Source of the DNA: Nocardioides sp. T2.26MG-1
GTDB taxonomy: Bacteria; Actinomycetota; Actinomycetes; Propionibacteriales; Nocardioidaceae
Assembly: GCF_950101795.1 (NCBI RefSeq)
Contig: NZ_CATNLZ010000033.1
Location: 122,916 to 186,915 of the forward strand
Length of the DNA stretch: 64,000 nt
Direction: 5' to 3'
A model generated the notes under the pieces. The model was not told the DNA's origin, did no database searches, and saw nothing but the letters and a program-made list of their open reading frames with translations. The position numbers and the translations under genes were made by a program. This document shows, one piece after another, positions 40,716 to 49,288 of this stretch (its first letter is position 1; each line of letters begins with the position of its first letter).

Positions 40716-42557
40716 TCAGGCGAGCGTGAGCAGGCTCATCGCCGGCATCGGCAGCTGGACCTCGACCGCCACCGCGCCGTTGCCGTCGGCGGTCACCGTC
40801 CGGGCCGGCTCGAGCTCCTCCAGCCGGTCGGCCTCACGCAGCGCGGCCCACTGCTCGTCGTCGGGCCAGTCCTGGCCCTCGCGCCGCAACGCCCCCCATG
40901 CCCCCGCCACGTTGGAGTGGTGCTGGTCGACGCGCTCGTGCGTGAGCGTGTACGTCGCCCCGGGCTCCAGGCCGCTCAGCTCCACCCGGACGTCGCGGGC
41001 CAACGGCCCCGACCCGGCGGCCTTGGTCTGGTCGAGGGTGAGGTTCCACAGCAGCACGGTCGTGCCCTCGGGCCCGGAGGCGGCAAGCGCCTCCACCAGC
41101 GAGCCGCCGCCATCGCCCTCGAGCGACACCCGGTGCCGGCGGGGACCCAGCCGCTCCAGCATCGCCAGCGCCCACCATCGCGGCTTGCGCAGCTCGCCGA
41201 CCGTGCGCAGCCCGAAGCCGCCGTGCAGCAGCGCCGGCGGCCGGCCGAGCTCCTCGAAGTGGTCGGAGACCACCCAGTAGGACAGCGCCTCGATCCGGCC
41301 CATCGCCGAGGCCATCCCACGCAGCAGGAACGTGCCGGCGAACACCGCGTCGCTGACCTCGTTGAAGTGAGTCGGGGTCACCCCCCACTCCGTCCACCAG
41401 ATCGGCGTGCCCGCGCGCCCGTAGCGCGCCAGCGTCGGGCGGAAGTCCAGCGGCGGCGAGCCGTAGGTGTGGGTGGAGACGAAGTCGACCGGAACGCCGG
41501 TCTCCTCGGCGTGGGCTAGCAGCTCCTCGACCCAACCGGCGGCCGCCGAGGAAGGCCCGCCCACGACCAGTCGCTCGTCGACCGAGCGGACAGCGGCCAC
41601 GGTGACGTCGTACAGCCGGAGGTACTCCTCGGGTGTGCCCGACCAGAACACCTCGAGGTTGGCCTCGTTCCACACCTCGAAGGACCAGTGCTGGACGACC
41701 TCGGCGCCGTAGCGCTCCAGCAGGTGCGCGGCGAGGTCGCGGACCAGGTCGTGCCAGCGGCCCCAGTCCTTCGGCGGCGAGACGATCGCGCCGTAGTCGA
41801 ACACGGTCGTGGCCGGGTCGCTGGCCAGGTCGCGCGGCATGAACGAGACCTCGACGACCGGGTAGAGGCCCAGCGACCGGATGTGGTCGTAGACCCGGTC
41901 CACGCCCGAGAAGTCGTGGACCGGGACGTCGTTGTCCTCGCGGTAGACCGCGAGGTCGTCGCAGAGGATCCCGTGCGCCCGCACGTGCGTGACCCCGAGC
42001 TCCTCGTGGGCGGCGCGCAACGCCGAGGTCAACTCCTCGCCCACGACCCGCCCACCCGTGGTGTCGGTCGACAGGGCGTGGGAGAGGTGCTCGCTGCCGA
42101 TCATCGGCCGCCACGGCCGGGGCAGCTCGCCGAGGTCGGAGCCCGCGTCGACCACGACCGTCACCGGGCCGGCCGACGCGAGCGGCGCGGCCGAGACCGC
42201 CGCGGAGTGCGGACCCTGGACGTGGACGTCGGACAGCGAGGACACGGCGTACCACCGCTCCCGGCCGGGCGTGCCCGTGGTGTCGACGTACGGCGGGTGC
42301 GGGATGGCGAGCACGTCACGGCCGGCGTGGTCGAGCTCGGCCCACGGGCCGTCGGGCCCGTCGGCGACGTGCACCTGGTAGCCGACCGCGCCCTCGACCG
42401 GCTTCCAGTCGAGCGTCACCTGCGCTCCCCCGGCCACCGCGACCAGCCCGTCGGGTGGGTCGAGGCGTGGGGCGTTGCCGGCGAAGGAGACGCCGGTGCG
42501 CTGGCCGATGCGCGACTCCCAGTCGCTCCGTGCATCGTGCTGGGAACCGTCCGTCAT
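40716..42557 (-). CDS. Glycoside hydrolase family 39-like enzyme
   Basis: A 613-residue enzyme. Residues about 30-125 form a fibronectin-III-like domain. The catalytic TIM barrel follows, with acid/base EVWNEANLEVFW (Glu298) and nucleophile WWTEWGV (Glu390), the GH39 (beta-xylosidase/alpha-iduronidase-like) pattern, and a C-terminal beta domain. There is no signal peptide, so it acts inside the cell on imported oligosaccharide. It is the last gene of the operon: lacI, binding protein, two permeases, secreted glucoamylase-like protein, GH39. It overlaps the previous gene by 4 nt. Confidence 0.88.
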   Translation of the reverse strand: MTDGSQHDARSDWESRIGQRTGVSFAGNAPRLDPPDGLVAVAGGAQVTLDWKPVEGAVGYQVHVADGPDGPWAELDHAGRDVLAIPHPPYVDTTGTPGRERWYAVSSLSDVHVQGPHSAAVSAAPLASAGPVTVVVDAGSDLGELPRPWRPMIGSEHLSHALSTDTTGGRVVGEELTSALRAAHEELGVTHVRAHGILCDDLAVYREDNDVPVHDFSGVDRVYDHIRSLGLYPVVEVSFMPRDLASDPATTVFDYGAIVSPPKDWGRWHDLVRDLAAHLLERYGAEVVQHWSFEVWNEANLEVFWSGTPEEYLRLYDVTVAAVRSVDERLVVGGPSSAAAGWVEELLAHAEETGVPVDFVSTHTYGSPPLDFRPTLARYGRAGTPIWWTEWGVTPTHFNEVSDAVFAGTFLLRGMASAMGRIEALSYWVVSDHFEELGRPPALLHGGFGLRTVGELRKPRWWALAMLERLGPRRHRVSLEGDGGGSLVEALAASGPEGTTVLLWNLTLDQTKAAGSGPLARDVRVELSGLEPGATYTLTHERVDQHHSNVAGAWGALRREGQDWPDDEQWAALREADRLEELEPARTVTADGNGAVAVEVQLPMPAMSLLTLA

Positions 42558-44290
42558 CGGGCGAAGACCTCCTGCTCCATCAGCGGGCGCAGGTGCCGCT
42601 CGAGCGCACCCCGGGCGACGTAGCGCCGCATGTCGTCACCGGCGAGTGCGTTCCCGAGCGCCGCCATCACCATGCCCTGGTCGAGCGAGAGGTAGCGCTT
42701 CGAGACCTGGCCGCTGCGCACCGCGACCGCGTCGTAGAACCCGCCGGGGCCGTAGGCGTCGAAGTCGCGGGCCAGCTTGGCGAGGTTGGCCAGCGCCGCC
42801 TGCGGCGCATAGCGGAGGGCGAGGAACGACGCGTGCGGGGTGACCACGCCGTCGCCGTACGACGTCGGGGCGGGCGAGCCCTCGCGGCAACCTTCGTAGG
42901 GCTGGTCGACCGTGGTCCGCTCCTGGTCGGAGGTGTAGCCGGCCCCGTCCATCCCGAGCTGGTCGACGCCGTACTCGCGGTAGCCGCCCGCGGGGTTGTT
43001 GGACGGCGAGAATCCCCAGTAGCCGTAGCCGGCCTCCTGCAGACCGTGCTCGATCTGGCCGCGCACGTACAGCGGGTGGTTGCGTCCCCACGAGCGCGGG
43101 CCCCAGGTCTCCTCGGGCACGAACAGCGGCACCATCAGCGCCTCGAACATGCTGCCGCCCCAGGTCGGCACGATGTGCATGCCGCGGTACGGCAGCGCGC
43201 CCTCGAACACGTCGATGCTCTCCCCGTCGACCGTGTAGGTGCGCCACTCGCCGACCGGCTTGGTCTCGGTCCACGACCAGTCGCAGTTGTCGTCGGGGAA
43301 CGTGCGGAACGTGCCGTAGTAGTGCTTGTCGGGGATCTGCCCGGCGGCGATGCCGAGGTACGACGCCATCCGCGGCTCGGTGTTGAACGCACCGTAGTGG
43401 TGGCCGGTGTACCAGACGTCCGTGCCCATCCCGCAGTAGTCGCCTGGGACCGCGGCGGACTCGTGCGGGTCCTCGTCCCAGAAGCCGCCCCGGATCTGGC
43501 CGCCCGGGATCGTGCCGGGCTGTCCCTCGGCCGGGTTGTAGTAGCAGCCGAAGTCCATGCCGTCGCGGATCGCGTCGGCCTGCTTCTTCAGCGACGGCTC
43601 GGCGCGCGAGACCAGCAGCAGGGCGGTGGCGAGCCAGCCGTTGTCGACACTGGACAGGAACGGCTTGATCGTGCTCCCGTCGGTCGGGAACGTCCGCAGC
43701 TTCTCCCCCGTGGTGGGGCTGTACCAGTTGTAGAACATGCCCGAGGCGTCGTGCCGCTCCAGCCCCGCGACCGTGTGGATCGTGCGCGCCAGCCGCTGGT
43801 GGGCGTCACGCGAGCCGATCAGCCCGACGTCGCGGGCCGCGACCGTGCTCCACAGGTAGGCGCCGATGTTGGTGGGCGAGGTGTAGCCGGCGCGGGTGTC
43901 GGCGGCGAGGTCGCCGCCGACGTTGTCGGCCGGCAGGCCGGTGTGCGGGTCGACCATCGCGGCGACCGAGCGCCACGTGTCCGCAACGTACCGCTCGAGC
44001 GTGCGGTGTTGACCGGTGGTTGAGGAAGGCGCCCTGGCGCCTGTCGTGAAGCCACCGGTGGTTGAGGTGTGAGGCGCGCTAGCGCCGAGCCCAGCGGCGG
44101 TTGAGGTGCGAGGCGCGCCAGCGCCGAGCCCAGCGGCGGTTGAGGTGCGAGGCGCGCCAGCGCCGAGCCCAGCGGCGGTTGAGGTGCGAGGCGCGCCAGC
44201 GCCGAGCCTCGAAACCCCGCTGGCGGCAGGCGGCACGAGGAGGGTGGCCGCGACGAGCGCGACCAGGATGATGCGCACCGAGTTGCGCAT
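42554..44290 (-). CDS. Secreted glucoamylase-like (DUF3131/GH144-type) protein with repeat-derived N-terminus
   Basis: A 578-residue protein with a signal peptide (residues 1-24, IILVALVAATLLVPPAA). Residues 26-95 are a low-complexity segment of 13-residue repeats (LGAGAPRTSTAAG). The rest is an alpha/alpha-barrel domain: YTSPTNIGAYLWST near residue 148, FYNWYSPTTGEKL, FLSSVDNGWLA, WGGSMFEALM and YGYWGFSPSNNP. This matches the glucoamylase-like (PF10091) family that includes GH144 beta-1,2-glucanases; the exact bond is unknown. The repeat segment looks like a REP element array that became coding sequence. It is cotranscribed with the sugar transporter and GH39. Confidence 0.8.
   Translation of the reverse strand: MRNSVRIILVALVAATLLVPPAASGVSRLGAGAPRTSTAAGLGAGAPRTSTAAGLGAGAPRTSTAAGLGASAPHTSTTGGFTTGARAPSSTTGQHRTLERYVADTWRSVAAMVDPHTGLPADNVGGDLAADTRAGYTSPTNIGAYLWSTVAARDVGLIGSRDAHQRLARTIHTVAGLERHDASGMFYNWYSPTTGEKLRTFPTDGSTIKPFLSSVDNGWLATALLLVSRAEPSLKKQADAIRDGMDFGCYYNPAEGQPGTIPGGQIRGGFWDEDPHESAAVPGDYCGMGTDVWYTGHHYGAFNTEPRMASYLGIAAGQIPDKHYYGTFRTFPDDNCDWSWTETKPVGEWRTYTVDGESIDVFEGALPYRGMHIVPTWGGSMFEALMVPLFVPEETWGPRSWGRNHPLYVRGQIEHGLQEAGYGYWGFSPSNNPAGGYREYGVDQLGMDGAGYTSDQERTTVDQPYEGCREGSPAPTSYGDGVVTPHASFLALRYAPQAALANLAKLARDFDAYGPGGFYDAVAVRSGQVSKRYLSLDQGMVMAALGNALAGDDMRRYVARGALERHLRPLMEQEVFAR
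44015..44217. repeat. Tandem REP-like elements (family Q) inside a coding region
   Basis: Four 39-bp units from 44060 to 44216 (starts 44060, 44099, 44138, 44177), each beginning GGTTGAGGTG and holding GGCGCGCCAGCGCC palindromic sequence, plus a diverged copy at 44018. The unit ends GAGCCTCGAAACC in the last copy, the reverse of the GTTTCGAG...CTCAACC pattern seen at 22968-23008. The period is 13 codons and stays in frame with the gene. Confidence 0.85.
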
Positions 44291-44314
44291 GGGGATCTCC
44301 TGACTGGTTGGGGA

Positions 44315-45205
44315 CTACTTGATGCCGGTCATCGCGACGCCCTGCATGATGAAGCGCTGCAGGAGCAGGAAGACCACGAGCACCGGGATGACGACGACCA
44401 CCGAGCCGGCGAGCAGCAAGCCGTACTGGGTGGCGTTCTGGCCGACGGCGTACAGCGCGAGCGCGACCGGCAGCGTGAACTTGTCCTCGGACTGGGCGAC
44501 GACCAGCGGCCAGAGGAAGTTGTTCCAGGACGTGAGGAACGTCAGCACGCCGAGCGTCGCGAGCGCCGGCCCGCACAGCGGCATGATCACCCGGGCGAAG
44601 ATCGTCAGCTCGCCGGCGCCGTCGACCCGGGCGGCCTGGATCAGCTCGTCGGGCAGGCCGAGGACGTACTGCCGCATGAGGAAGACGCCGAACGGGCCGG
44701 CGAGGAACGGCAGGATCATGCCGGGCAGCGTGTTGGTGAGGTTGAGGTTGGTGGTCAGCACGAACAGCGGCACGAACGTCACGACACCGGGCACCATCAG
44801 CGTGCCGAGCACCAGCGCGAACAGCACCCGCTTGCCCGGGAACTCCAGCTTGGCCAGGGCGTAGCCCAGCATCGAGCAGAACACCAGGTTGCCGAGGGTC
44901 ACCGCGATCGCGACGATCGCGGAGTTGAGGAGGTACGTCGGGAAGTCGAGCCGGGTGAACAGCTGGTCGTAGTTCTCGGTCGTCACCTCCTGCGGCCACC
45001 AGGTGGGCGGGACGGCACGCACCTCGGACTCGGGCTTGAACGACGAGACCACCATCCAGAGGAACGGGATCACCACGAGGAACAGCCCGAGCGCCATCAC
45101 GACGTACAGCCAGCCCGGGGTGCGCACCCCGTCGGCGCCGCGGCGCTGCTTGGGCGGGCTCTCCCCCGACACCGCCGGGGCCGGCACGTCCATGGTCTGG
45201 GTCAT
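44315..45205 (-). CDS. Carbohydrate ABC transporter permease (MalG-like)
   Basis: A 296-residue inner-membrane permease with six helices and the EAA-type loop AARVDGAGELTIFARVIMP near residue 204, which contacts the ATPase. It pairs with the MalF-like permease gene upstream (5-nt gap). No ATPase gene is in the operon, so a shared ATPase is expected. Start ATG (MTQTMDVPAPA). Confidence 0.93.
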   Translation of the reverse strand: MTQTMDVPAPAVSGESPPKQRRGADGVRTPGWLYVVMALGLFLVVIPFLWMVVSSFKPESEVRAVPPTWWPQEVTTENYDQLFTRLDFPTYLLNSAIVAIAVTLGNLVFCSMLGYALAKLEFPGKRVLFALVLGTLMVPGVVTFVPLFVLTTNLNLTNTLPGMILPFLAGPFGVFLMRQYVLGLPDELIQAARVDGAGELTIFARVIMPLCGPALATLGVLTFLTSWNNFLWPLVVAQSEDKFTLPVALALYAVGQNATQYGLLLAGSVVVVIPVLVVFLLLQRFIMQGVAMTGIK

Positions 45206-45210
45206 CGGGA

Positions 45211-46122
45211 TCAGTCCTTGGTCCGCAGCAGGCGGAACTGGAGGAAGGTGAGCAGCACGATCGCCAGGAACAGCAGGTAGCTGGCGGCCGCGGCGTAGCC
45301 GTAGTTGCCGTAGCCGAACTGGTCGTAGGTGAAGTACGTGACCGACCGAGTCGCGTCGAGCGGTCCGCCCTTGGTCATCACGAACGCCTCCTCGAAGAAC
45401 TGGAGGTAGCCGATGCCGGTGATCACCGCACCGAAGAGCAGCACGGGGCGCAGCGCCGGCAGCGTGATGTAGCGGAACCGGCGCCACGCGGTGGCGCCGT
45501 CGACCTCGGCGGCCTCGACCTGCTCGCGCGGCACGGTCTGCAGGCCGGCCAGGAAGATCACCATCAGCGTCCCGAAGTTGCGCCAGGCGGCCATCACGAC
45601 CAGCGACGGCAGCGCGGTCGTGGTCGAGTCGAGCCAGCCCGGACCGTCGATGCCGACGACGTCGAGCACGGCGTTCAGCAGGCCGCCCTCGTCGCGGAGG
45701 ATGTACTTCCACACCACCGAGACCGCGACGATGCTGGTCACCACGGGGAGATAGAAGCCGACCCGGAAGAAGCCGCGCGAGCGGCTCAGCCCGTTGAGCC
45801 CGACCGCCACCGCGAGCGCGATCGCCATCGTCAGCGGCACCCCGAGAACCAGGTAGAGAAGCGTGTTGACGGTGACCTTGCGGAACAGGGGGTCCTGGAC
45901 GAGGTCGCTGTAGTTGGCGAGGCCGACGAACTCCACCGAGAACGGTTGGCGGATGTCGGTGATGCGCATGTCGGTGAAGCTCATGCCGAGGCTGGCGAGC
46001 ACCGGGCCGGCGGTGAACACCAGGAACAGCACGACGAACGGCGAGGCCAGGACCCACCCGGCGACGGCCTGGCCGCGCCGGGTGGGGTCGTGGACGACCC
46101 GTTGCCGAGCCAGTCGGGACAT
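45211..46122 (-). CDS. Carbohydrate ABC transporter permease (MalF-like)
   Basis: A 303-residue permease with six helices and the EAA loop EAAEVDGATAWRRFRYITLP near residue 213. It starts 1 nt past the binding-protein stop. Partner of the MalG-like protein downstream. Imports oligosaccharide delivered by the lipoprotein. Confidence 0.93.
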   Translation of the reverse strand: MSRLARQRVVHDPTRRGQAVAGWVLASPFVVLFLVFTAGPVLASLGMSFTDMRITDIRQPFSVEFVGLANYSDLVQDPLFRKVTVNTLLYLVLGVPLTMAIALAVAVGLNGLSRSRGFFRVGFYLPVVTSIVAVSVVWKYILRDEGGLLNAVLDVVGIDGPGWLDSTTTALPSLVVMAAWRNFGTLMVIFLAGLQTVPREQVEAAEVDGATAWRRFRYITLPALRPVLLFGAVITGIGYLQFFEEAFVMTKGGPLDATRSVTYFTYDQFGYGNYGYAAAASYLLFLAIVLLTFLQFRLLRTKD

Positions 46123-46123
46123 C

Positions 46124-47419
46124 TCAGAGACCGGTGCCGATCGACTGCGCCTTGGACTGCATCTCCTTGACCGCGTCCTCGCCGGACATGCCCCCGCGCG
46201 ACGCCTGCTCCACCAGGCTGTCGATCTCGCCGGCGACCTGCTCCCAGGTGGGAACGGACGGTGGGGCCTGGGCGTGGTCGAGCTGCTCGCCGAAGACCTG
46301 CAGCTGCGGGTCGGTGGAGAGCTTGCCGCTGTCCCAGGCCGCCTGGACCGAGGGCAGGTCGCCGACCGCTTCGTAGAACGCCTGCTGGGTCTCCGGCTCG
46401 GAGAGCCACTGCACGAGCTTCCACGCACCGTCGGGGTTGTCGGAGTCCGCGAAGACCGCGAGGTCGCCGCCGCCGACGAACGAGGTGCCGATGCCGTCGC
46501 CGTCGGGGCTCGGCATCGGCGCCAGCGCGTACTGGTCCTGGGACACCCCGGCGTCCTCGACCAGGCCGGTGTGCCACGGCCCGGAGATGAACGCGCCCAC
46601 CGTGCCGTCGGCGAAGCCGCTCTCGAGCTCACCCGGGTCGAGGGTGCGGTCCATCGAGAGGCCCTCGTCGAAGTAGGAGGTGTAGTAGTCGAGCGCCTCC
46701 GCCATCTCGGGAGAGTCGATGGTGTACTCCGTGCCGTCCTCGTTGGTGAGGCTCGCGCCGTTGCTCCACGCGAACGGCAGCATCGTCTGCCACGACCCGG
46801 TCTGGCCGGGCTGGAGGTTCAGGCCGTACTTCGCGCCGCCCTTGCTCTGCAGGTCCTTCGCGAACTGCTTCAGTTCGTCCCAGCTGGTCGGCGCCTGGTC
46901 CCAGCCGGCCTTCTTCGCCAGGTCGGTCCGGTAGTAGAGGACGCGGGTCTCGACGTACCAGGGCACGCCGTACGACGTGCCGCCGACCTCGGTCGACCCC
47001 CAGGCGCCGGGGAAGAAGTCGCCCTCGTCGACCAGGCCCTCGGGGGTCGGCATCAGCCCGCCGGCCTCGGCGAACTCGCCCATCCAGGTGGTGCCGATCA
47101 GGCTGACGTCGGGGCCCTCGCCGGCCGCGATGGCGGTCGAGAGCTTGTCGTGCGCGGACTCCCAGGGGACGGCGGTGACCTTGACCTTGGCGTCGGGGTT
47201 GTCGGTCTCGAAGTCCTGGACGAAGTCGCCGAGCATCTCGCCCTCGGTGCCCATCGCCCAGACCTCGATCGTGCCCTTGGCCTTGCCACTGTCGACCGCG
47301 CCGCTCTGGTCCTCGCCGCCGGCGCCCTGGTCGTCGCTGCGCCCGCAGGCGGTGAGCGCGAGGCTCGCGGCGGCGAGACAGGCGATGGTGATGGTCTGGG
47401 CTTTCCTGGGGGGTTTCAT
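46124..47419 (-). CDS. Sugar-binding lipoprotein of ABC transporter
   Basis: A 431-residue extracellular solute-binding protein (family 1). Lipobox LALTAC ends at Cys25, followed by a Gly/Asp-rich linker. The body has two-lobe signatures such as KVKVTAVPWESAHDKLSTAIAAGEGPDVSLIGTTW spread over about residues 75-110 (described by position) and the typical YGVPWYVETRVLYYRTDL near residue 150. It gathers oligosaccharides outside the cell. ATG overlaps the lacI stop by 4 nt. Confidence 0.94.
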   Translation of the reverse strand: MKPPRKAQTITIACLAAASLALTACGRSDDQGAGGEDQSGAVDSGKAKGTIEVWAMGTEGEMLGDFVQDFETDNPDAKVKVTAVPWESAHDKLSTAIAAGEGPDVSLIGTTWMGEFAEAGGLMPTPEGLVDEGDFFPGAWGSTEVGGTSYGVPWYVETRVLYYRTDLAKKAGWDQAPTSWDELKQFAKDLQSKGGAKYGLNLQPGQTGSWQTMLPFAWSNGASLTNEDGTEYTIDSPEMAEALDYYTSYFDEGLSMDRTLDPGELESGFADGTVGAFISGPWHTGLVEDAGVSQDQYALAPMPSPDGDGIGTSFVGGGDLAVFADSDNPDGAWKLVQWLSEPETQQAFYEAVGDLPSVQAAWDSGKLSTDPQLQVFGEQLDHAQAPPSVPTWEQVAGEIDSLVEQASRGGMSGEDAVKEMQSKAQSIGTGL

Positions 47420-48414
47420 GGGGTTTCCTTCCCGAGAGTGGTGCTGGTGCGGACCACGAGCTGGGTGGGGAGCAGCTCGTGGCGTGGATGGGTGCGCGTG
47501 CCCGAGATCAGCTCGTCGAGCAGCCGGGCGGCGGTAGCACCGAGCTCGCGCATCGGCTGGCGCACGGTCGTGAGGCCGGCGTACCGCGCGGCCATCACGT
47601 CGTCCCAGCCGGTGACCCGGACCCGGCTGGGGAGATCGACGCCGGCGGCGCGCAGCCGGCCGAGCATGCCGAGGGCCAGCTCGTCGTTGGCACAGACGAA
47701 GGCGTCGGGCAGCGCCCGGCCGAGGTAGTCGCCGACGACCTCGGCACCGCACTGCTCGTCGAGGTTCTGCACGTGCCGGATCTCGACGTCCGCGGCGACG
47801 TCCGCCTCGGTGAGAGCCTCCTGGACCCCGTGCAGGCGCTCGGCCACGTCGGGCGAGGTCGAGGGGTCGCCGACGAAGACCAGGCGTCGCGCGCCGAGGT
47901 CCAGGAGGTGGCGGGTGAGCGCGCGGGCGCTGGCGTCGTTCTCGGCGTTGACGGAGTCGACGGTGTCGACCGGCGGCCGGGCGACCAGCACCAGCGAGGT
48001 GCCGCGGGCCGCGAGCCGGGCGACCACGTCGTCGTCGACGGTCCGGCCCGAGACCACCACGAGACCGTCGCACCGCTCGGCCATCGCACGGACGGCGTCG
48101 TCGGCGTCATCGCGGCCACGGGTGGAGAGGATCAGCACCGAGCGGCCCAGCTCGGCGGCGACGGCCTCGTAACCGAGCACCACCTCGGCGTAGTAGGGAC
48201 CGGAGAGGTCGGGGAACACGATGCCGTTGGCGGCGTGGCGGCGCTCGGCGAGCTGGCGGCCGAGGTGGCTGGGGACGAACTCGAGGTCGCCGGCCGCGGC
48301 GAGCACCCGGTCGCGGGTCTCGGGTCGGACCGTCTCGGAGTCCCGCATCACCCGCGAGACGGTGGCGATCGAGACGCCGGCCTGGCGGGCGACGTCGCGG
48401 ATCGTGGCTCGCAT
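47416..48414 (-). CDS. LacI family regulator of operon A
   Basis: A 332-residue repressor. The HTH is TIRDVARQAGVSIATVSRVM (residues 4-23), with the hinge helix LGRQLAERRH; a periplasmic-binding-protein-like sensor follows. First gene of the sugar operon, with a large operator 21 bp upstream of its ATG, so it likely controls itself and the operon. The effector is probably a sugar taken up by the transporter. Confidence 0.94.
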   Translation of the reverse strand: MRATIRDVARQAGVSIATVSRVMRDSETVRPETRDRVLAAAGDLEFVPSHLGRQLAERRHAANGIVFPDLSGPYYAEVVLGYEAVAAELGRSVLILSTRGRDDADDAVRAMAERCDGLVVVSGRTVDDDVVARLAARGTSLVLVARPPVDTVDSVNAENDASARALTRHLLDLGARRLVFVGDPSTSPDVAERLHGVQEALTEADVAADVEIRHVQNLDEQCGAEVVGDYLGRALPDAFVCANDELALGMLGRLRAAGVDLPSRVRVTGWDDVMAARYAGLTTVRQPMRELGATAARLLDELISGTRTHPRHELLPTQLVVRTSTTLGKETP

Positions 48415-48435
48415 CCGGCCGCACCTCCCGAGATC

Positions 48436-48470
48436 GTCATGTAACCGGTTTCAGAGACCGGTTACATGAC
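48436..48470. promoter_or_regulatory. Dual LacI operator, operon A
   Basis: Perfect 14-bp arms GTCATGTAACCGGT (48436-48449) and its complement (48457-48470) with a 7-nt spacer. Each arm contains an ACCGGT core, giving two LacI boxes (TAACCGGTTT and GACCGGTTAC) 16 bp apart. Located 22 bp ahead of the lacI start. Confidence 0.85.
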
Positions 48471-48523
48471 GGTGCCTCAGGGTGGGGCGATGTGTCAACC
48501 CTCACACCCGGTGCGGGCGTCGC

Positions 48524-49288
48524 TCACCCGCCGAGGATCGCCTGGGCCCGCCGCGCCATCGCCGCGTCGACCATCGAGCCGTCCGCGAGCGTCGCGACGC
48601 CGGCGGCCGAGCCGAGGGCGCGGAGCACCTCGGCCGCCCACGCGAGCTCCCGCTCGCTGGGCGCGAACACGCGACGGATCACCTCGACCTGGGCCGGGTG
48701 CACGGCGGTGCGCCCGCGCATCCCGAGCTCCCGGCCGTGATGGCAGGACGCCTCGAGGCCCTCGAGGTCACGCAGGTCGGGGTACGCCGACATCATCGGC
48801 GCCGGCAGCCCGGCCGCGGCGGCCGCGACCACGATCCGCGAGCGGATCCAGTCGAACGCCGCCTCGGTGCTCAGCCCGAGCTCGGCGGCCAGGTCGGCCT
48901 CACCGAGGGCGATCGAGACCACCGACGCTGCTCGGGCGATCTCCAGCACCCGCTCCACGCCGGCCGCCGACTCCACCAGCACGTGCAGGGGGTGCCCGGC
49001 GAACGGCGCCAGCTGGTCGGGGTCCTCGACCTTCGGGACGCGCAGGGCGACGCCGGCGGGCAGCGCCGCCAGGTCGGCCACGCAGGCCGCCGTGCCGGGG
49101 GCGTTCACGCGCACCTGCACGGGACCGTCGTGCGACGTCACCCAGTCGGCGACCGTGGCGCGGGCCTCGGCGCGCTCGTCGGGGGCGACGGAGTCCTCCA
49201 GGTCGAGGATCACCTCCGCGCCGGTCGCGACGGCCCGGCCGAACCGGTCGGGCCGCGACCCGGGGACGTAGAGCGCGACGACGCTCAC
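48524..49288 (-). CDS. CitE-like HpcH/HpaI aldolase/citrate lyase family protein
   Basis: A 254-residue CoA-ester lyase. Key motifs: YVPGSRPDRF near residue 7, ILDLEDSVAPDE near residue 26 with the metal-binding Glu/Asp, and LGEADLAAELG near residue 134; C-terminal KAIHP-like AVHPAQV. Relatives cleave malyl-CoA or citramalyl-CoA. It ends operon B, directly after a class III CoA-transferase (4-nt overlap), which suggests activation and cleavage of a hydroxy-acid. The actual thioester is not known. Confidence 0.85.
   Translation of the reverse strand: MSVVALYVPGSRPDRFGRAVATGAEVILDLEDSVAPDERAEARATVADWVTSHDGPVQVRVNAPGTAACVADLAALPAGVALRVPKVEDPDQLAPFAGHPLHVLVESAAGVERVLEIARAASVVSIALGEADLAAELGLSTEAAFDWIRSRIVVAAAAAGLPAPMMSAYPDLRDLEGLEASCHHGRELGMRGRTAVHPAQVEVIRRVFAPSERELAWAAEVLRALGSAAGVATLADGSMVDAAMARRAQAILGG

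Noticed and set aside
40704..40717. 14-bp perfect palindrome GACCGGGCCCGGTC at the end of the coiled-coil gene
   Set aside because: It has no loop for a stable hairpin and overlaps the GH39 stop; it could equally be coding chance.
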